DNA of 6,832 nt. Origin: Acidimicrobiaceae bacterium. GTDB taxonomy: Bacteria; Actinomycetota; Acidimicrobiia; Acidimicrobiales; UBA8592. The stretch covers positions 1-6,832 of the forward strand of contig PBMJ01000016.1 in the NCBI GenBank assembly GCA_002722525.1, in the 5' to 3' direction. Position 1 is the first letter of the stretch. Each line of letters starts with the position of its first letter. Made by a program: the position numbers and the translations under genes. The notes beneath the pieces were generated by a model. The model saw only the letters and a list, made by a program, of their open reading frames with translations, searched no databases and was not told the origin of the DNA. Shown piece after piece: positions 5,701 through 6,832 of the stretch.

Positions 5701-6684
5701 TTACCCTCGCGCGGGTTGAGTCCCCTTAATACTTGCTCGCTCCATAACTCGCCTATGTGGAGAATAGTCACTGGTTGCATAGTGTTGGACTGCTTGATTA
5801 TCCCAAAACGCTATGGAATTGGGTTCCCACCTAAAACGACAAGAGTACTCAAGTACTTCAAACTCCCGACAAAGAAGGTCCAGAAGCTCAAAACTTGGCT
5901 TTTGTTCCCAGCCCTTTATGCCAGTCACAAATATCCTGTTCACATATAGCAGGGGTTTCCCTGTCTGGTAGTGGTTGATAACTACCGGATGTTCAACAAT
6001 CGGATACTGCTCTCGTATCTCTTTCTTTTTCTTATCAGGGACTTGGCGAGCGAAAGCTCTGAAAAAATCATGGGTAGCAACCAGATCATCGATAAGGTCT
6101 TTCGTTTCTTGATCCAGCCCCCCATAGGCCGCATGTGCGTCTACAAAAAGCGTATCTCCACCTACCGGTGGGACTTCGACTGCTCGAAGAATCGCTCCTC
6201 GAGAAGGCGTATTTCTCCAGGTGACATCATGATGCCACTGGTTCTCATATCCGCCAGCCTTATCATTTTTTTCGAATCTGACCAATTCTGGAGTTTCGGT
6301 ATTAGGAGGTAGAAATGGGTGGATCTCTAACTCCCCGAATTGACTGGCAAAGTTAACATGCTGTTCTGAAGTGATTGGCTGATCTCTAAAAAAGATTGCC
6401 TTGTAATCCCATAAGGCTTGTTGAATTTCGTCAATCACTTGTTGGGGAAGTTCCTGAGTTAAATCCACACCAATGAGCTCGGCTCCAACAGTGGGTGAAA
6501 GTTGTTGAACGTCGAAATGTTGCCACTTTAATCCTTGTAGGCGCTCGCGCTCTGCGAAGAGATGTGTTTGAGGTCCCATTGTGCGGGAGTATCCGGGAAG
6601 TTTTACTCTCCCTGGCAGTCCGATGCCAGGGTCTTCCGAAGCAAGAATCTCTATATCTTCTTTTTGGTGAAGCGTCTCGGACAT
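5701..6684 (-). CDS. TauD/TfdA-family Fe(II)/2-oxoglutarate-dependent dioxygenase
   Basis: A 327-residue cytosolic non-haem iron oxygenase; family members hydroxylate a substrate while turning 2-oxoglutarate into succinate and CO2. Metal ligands are visible: His151 and Asp153 in WHHDVTW and the distal His301 in FWDNQAVQHYATSDY. Arg312, eleven residues later, matches the 2-oxoglutarate-binding Arg266 of E. coli TauD. His122 (FGELEIHPF) and Arg316 match TauD His70 and Arg270, which contact the taurine sulfonate. This favours a sulfonate or sulfate-ester substrate, but the real one cannot be read from sequence. The domain begins near residue 57; the first 55 or so residues have no counterpart in TauD (283 residues). 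ATG at 6684 is supported by AAGGGG (6689-6694), whereas Met36 has no ribosome site. No transporter or sulfur-assimilation gene is seen nearby; the gene follows a partial gene by 55 bp and precedes groES by 159 bp. Confidence 0.93.
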   Translation of the reverse strand: MSETLHQKEDIEILASEDPGIGLPGRVKLPGYSRTMGPQTHLFAERERLQGLKWQHFDVQQLSPTVGAELIGVDLTQELPQQVIDEIQQALWDYKAIFFRDQPITSEQHVNFASQFGELEIHPFLPPNTETPELVRFEKNDKAGGYENQWHHDVTWRNTPSRGAILRAVEVPPVGGDTLFVDAHAAYGGLDQETKDLIDDLVATHDFFRAFARQVPDKKKKEIREQYPIVEHPVVINHYQTGKPLLYVNRIFVTGIKGWEQKPSFELLDLLCREFEVLEYSCRFRWEPNSIAFWDNQAVQHYATSDYSPHRRVMERASIKGTQPARG

Positions 6685-6739
6685 GCTACCCCTTAATTAA
6701 TGCCTTCTATTGACCTGTTTAGCATCTGCGAAGTTCATG

Positions 6740-6832
6740 TCAACTAGGGATCTCTACTGGGTCTATCCCTAAATCCAGATACGTCGCTAGCGGATAATAA
6801 AGAATTTCTCGACTTTCTATGAGGGGTCTCGC
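6740..6832 (-). CDS. C-terminal 30 codons of an unidentified gene, cut by right edge
   Basis: Open from the right edge to TGA at 6740-6742. Its last residues include ILYYPLATYLDLGIDPVEIP, which reads like a genuine soluble protein end, while the other two minus-strand frames stop or give low-complexity text. Thirty residues are too few to name it. It lies 55 bp before the dioxygenase, which has its own ribosome site, so the two may share a transcript. No terminator hairpin is seen between them. Confidence 0.5.
   Translation of the reverse strand, partial: ARPLIESREILYYPLATYLDLGIDPVEIPS

Noticed and set aside
5971..6312. 113-codon plus-strand ORF inside the dioxygenase
   Set aside because: It is antisense to the core of the dioxygenase, including the iron-binding WHHD motif, which is clearly the coding strand.

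Overview
This is an ordinary housekeeping stretch, most likely from an actinomycete-type bacterium (Actinomycetota). Every gene I can support lies on the minus strand, so genes read from high to low coordinates. In transcription order: the last 30 codons of an unidentified gene (6740-6832); a TauD/TfdA-type Fe(II)/2-oxoglutarate dioxygenase (5701-6684); groES (5251-5541) and groEL (3602-5245), closed by a strong intrinsic terminator (about 3547-3581); a 49-residue small protein (3325-3474); a NUDIX hydrolase of the CoA-diphosphatase type (2632-3315); the CBS-less IMP dehydrogenase GuaB3 (1375-2535); and the first 440 codons of GMP synthase guaA (1-1322), which runs off the left edge.

Taxonomic hint: a GuaB3-type IMPDH, known mainly from actinobacteria and cyanobacteria, sits between groES-groEL and guaA. 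This recalls the actinobacterial order (in Mycobacterium tuberculosis: groES, groEL1, guaB2, guaB3, then guaA further on). Hand counts of a few lines give a G+C a little under 50%, low for that phylum. An uncultured aquatic lineage such as an Acidimicrobiia relative is a guess, not a result.

Three functional blocks can be seen. The groES-groEL operon makes the Hsp60/Hsp10 folding chamber; its genes are 5 bp apart and all catalytic residues checked are present. I find no CIRCE or HAIR heat-shock operator upstream of it. After its terminator comes a probable second unit (small ORF, NUDIX, guaB3, guaA; gaps of 9, 96 and 52 bp), whose last two genes perform the two steps from IMP to GMP (IMP to XMP, XMP to GMP). 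The dioxygenase upstream of groES has the iron- and 2-oxoglutarate-binding residues, the two residues that contact sulfonate in TauD, and an N-terminal extension of about 55 residues.

I found no mobile element, CRISPR array, tRNA or rRNA, and no gene-free stretch over 300 bp. The longest are 5542-5700 (159 bp, upstream of groES) and 3475-3601 (127 bp, terminator plus the upstream region of the small ORF). I see no strong case for a new system. The points most worth a second look are the small ORF with an inverted repeat across its start codon, GuaB3 without an adjacent guaB, and the extended dioxygenase.
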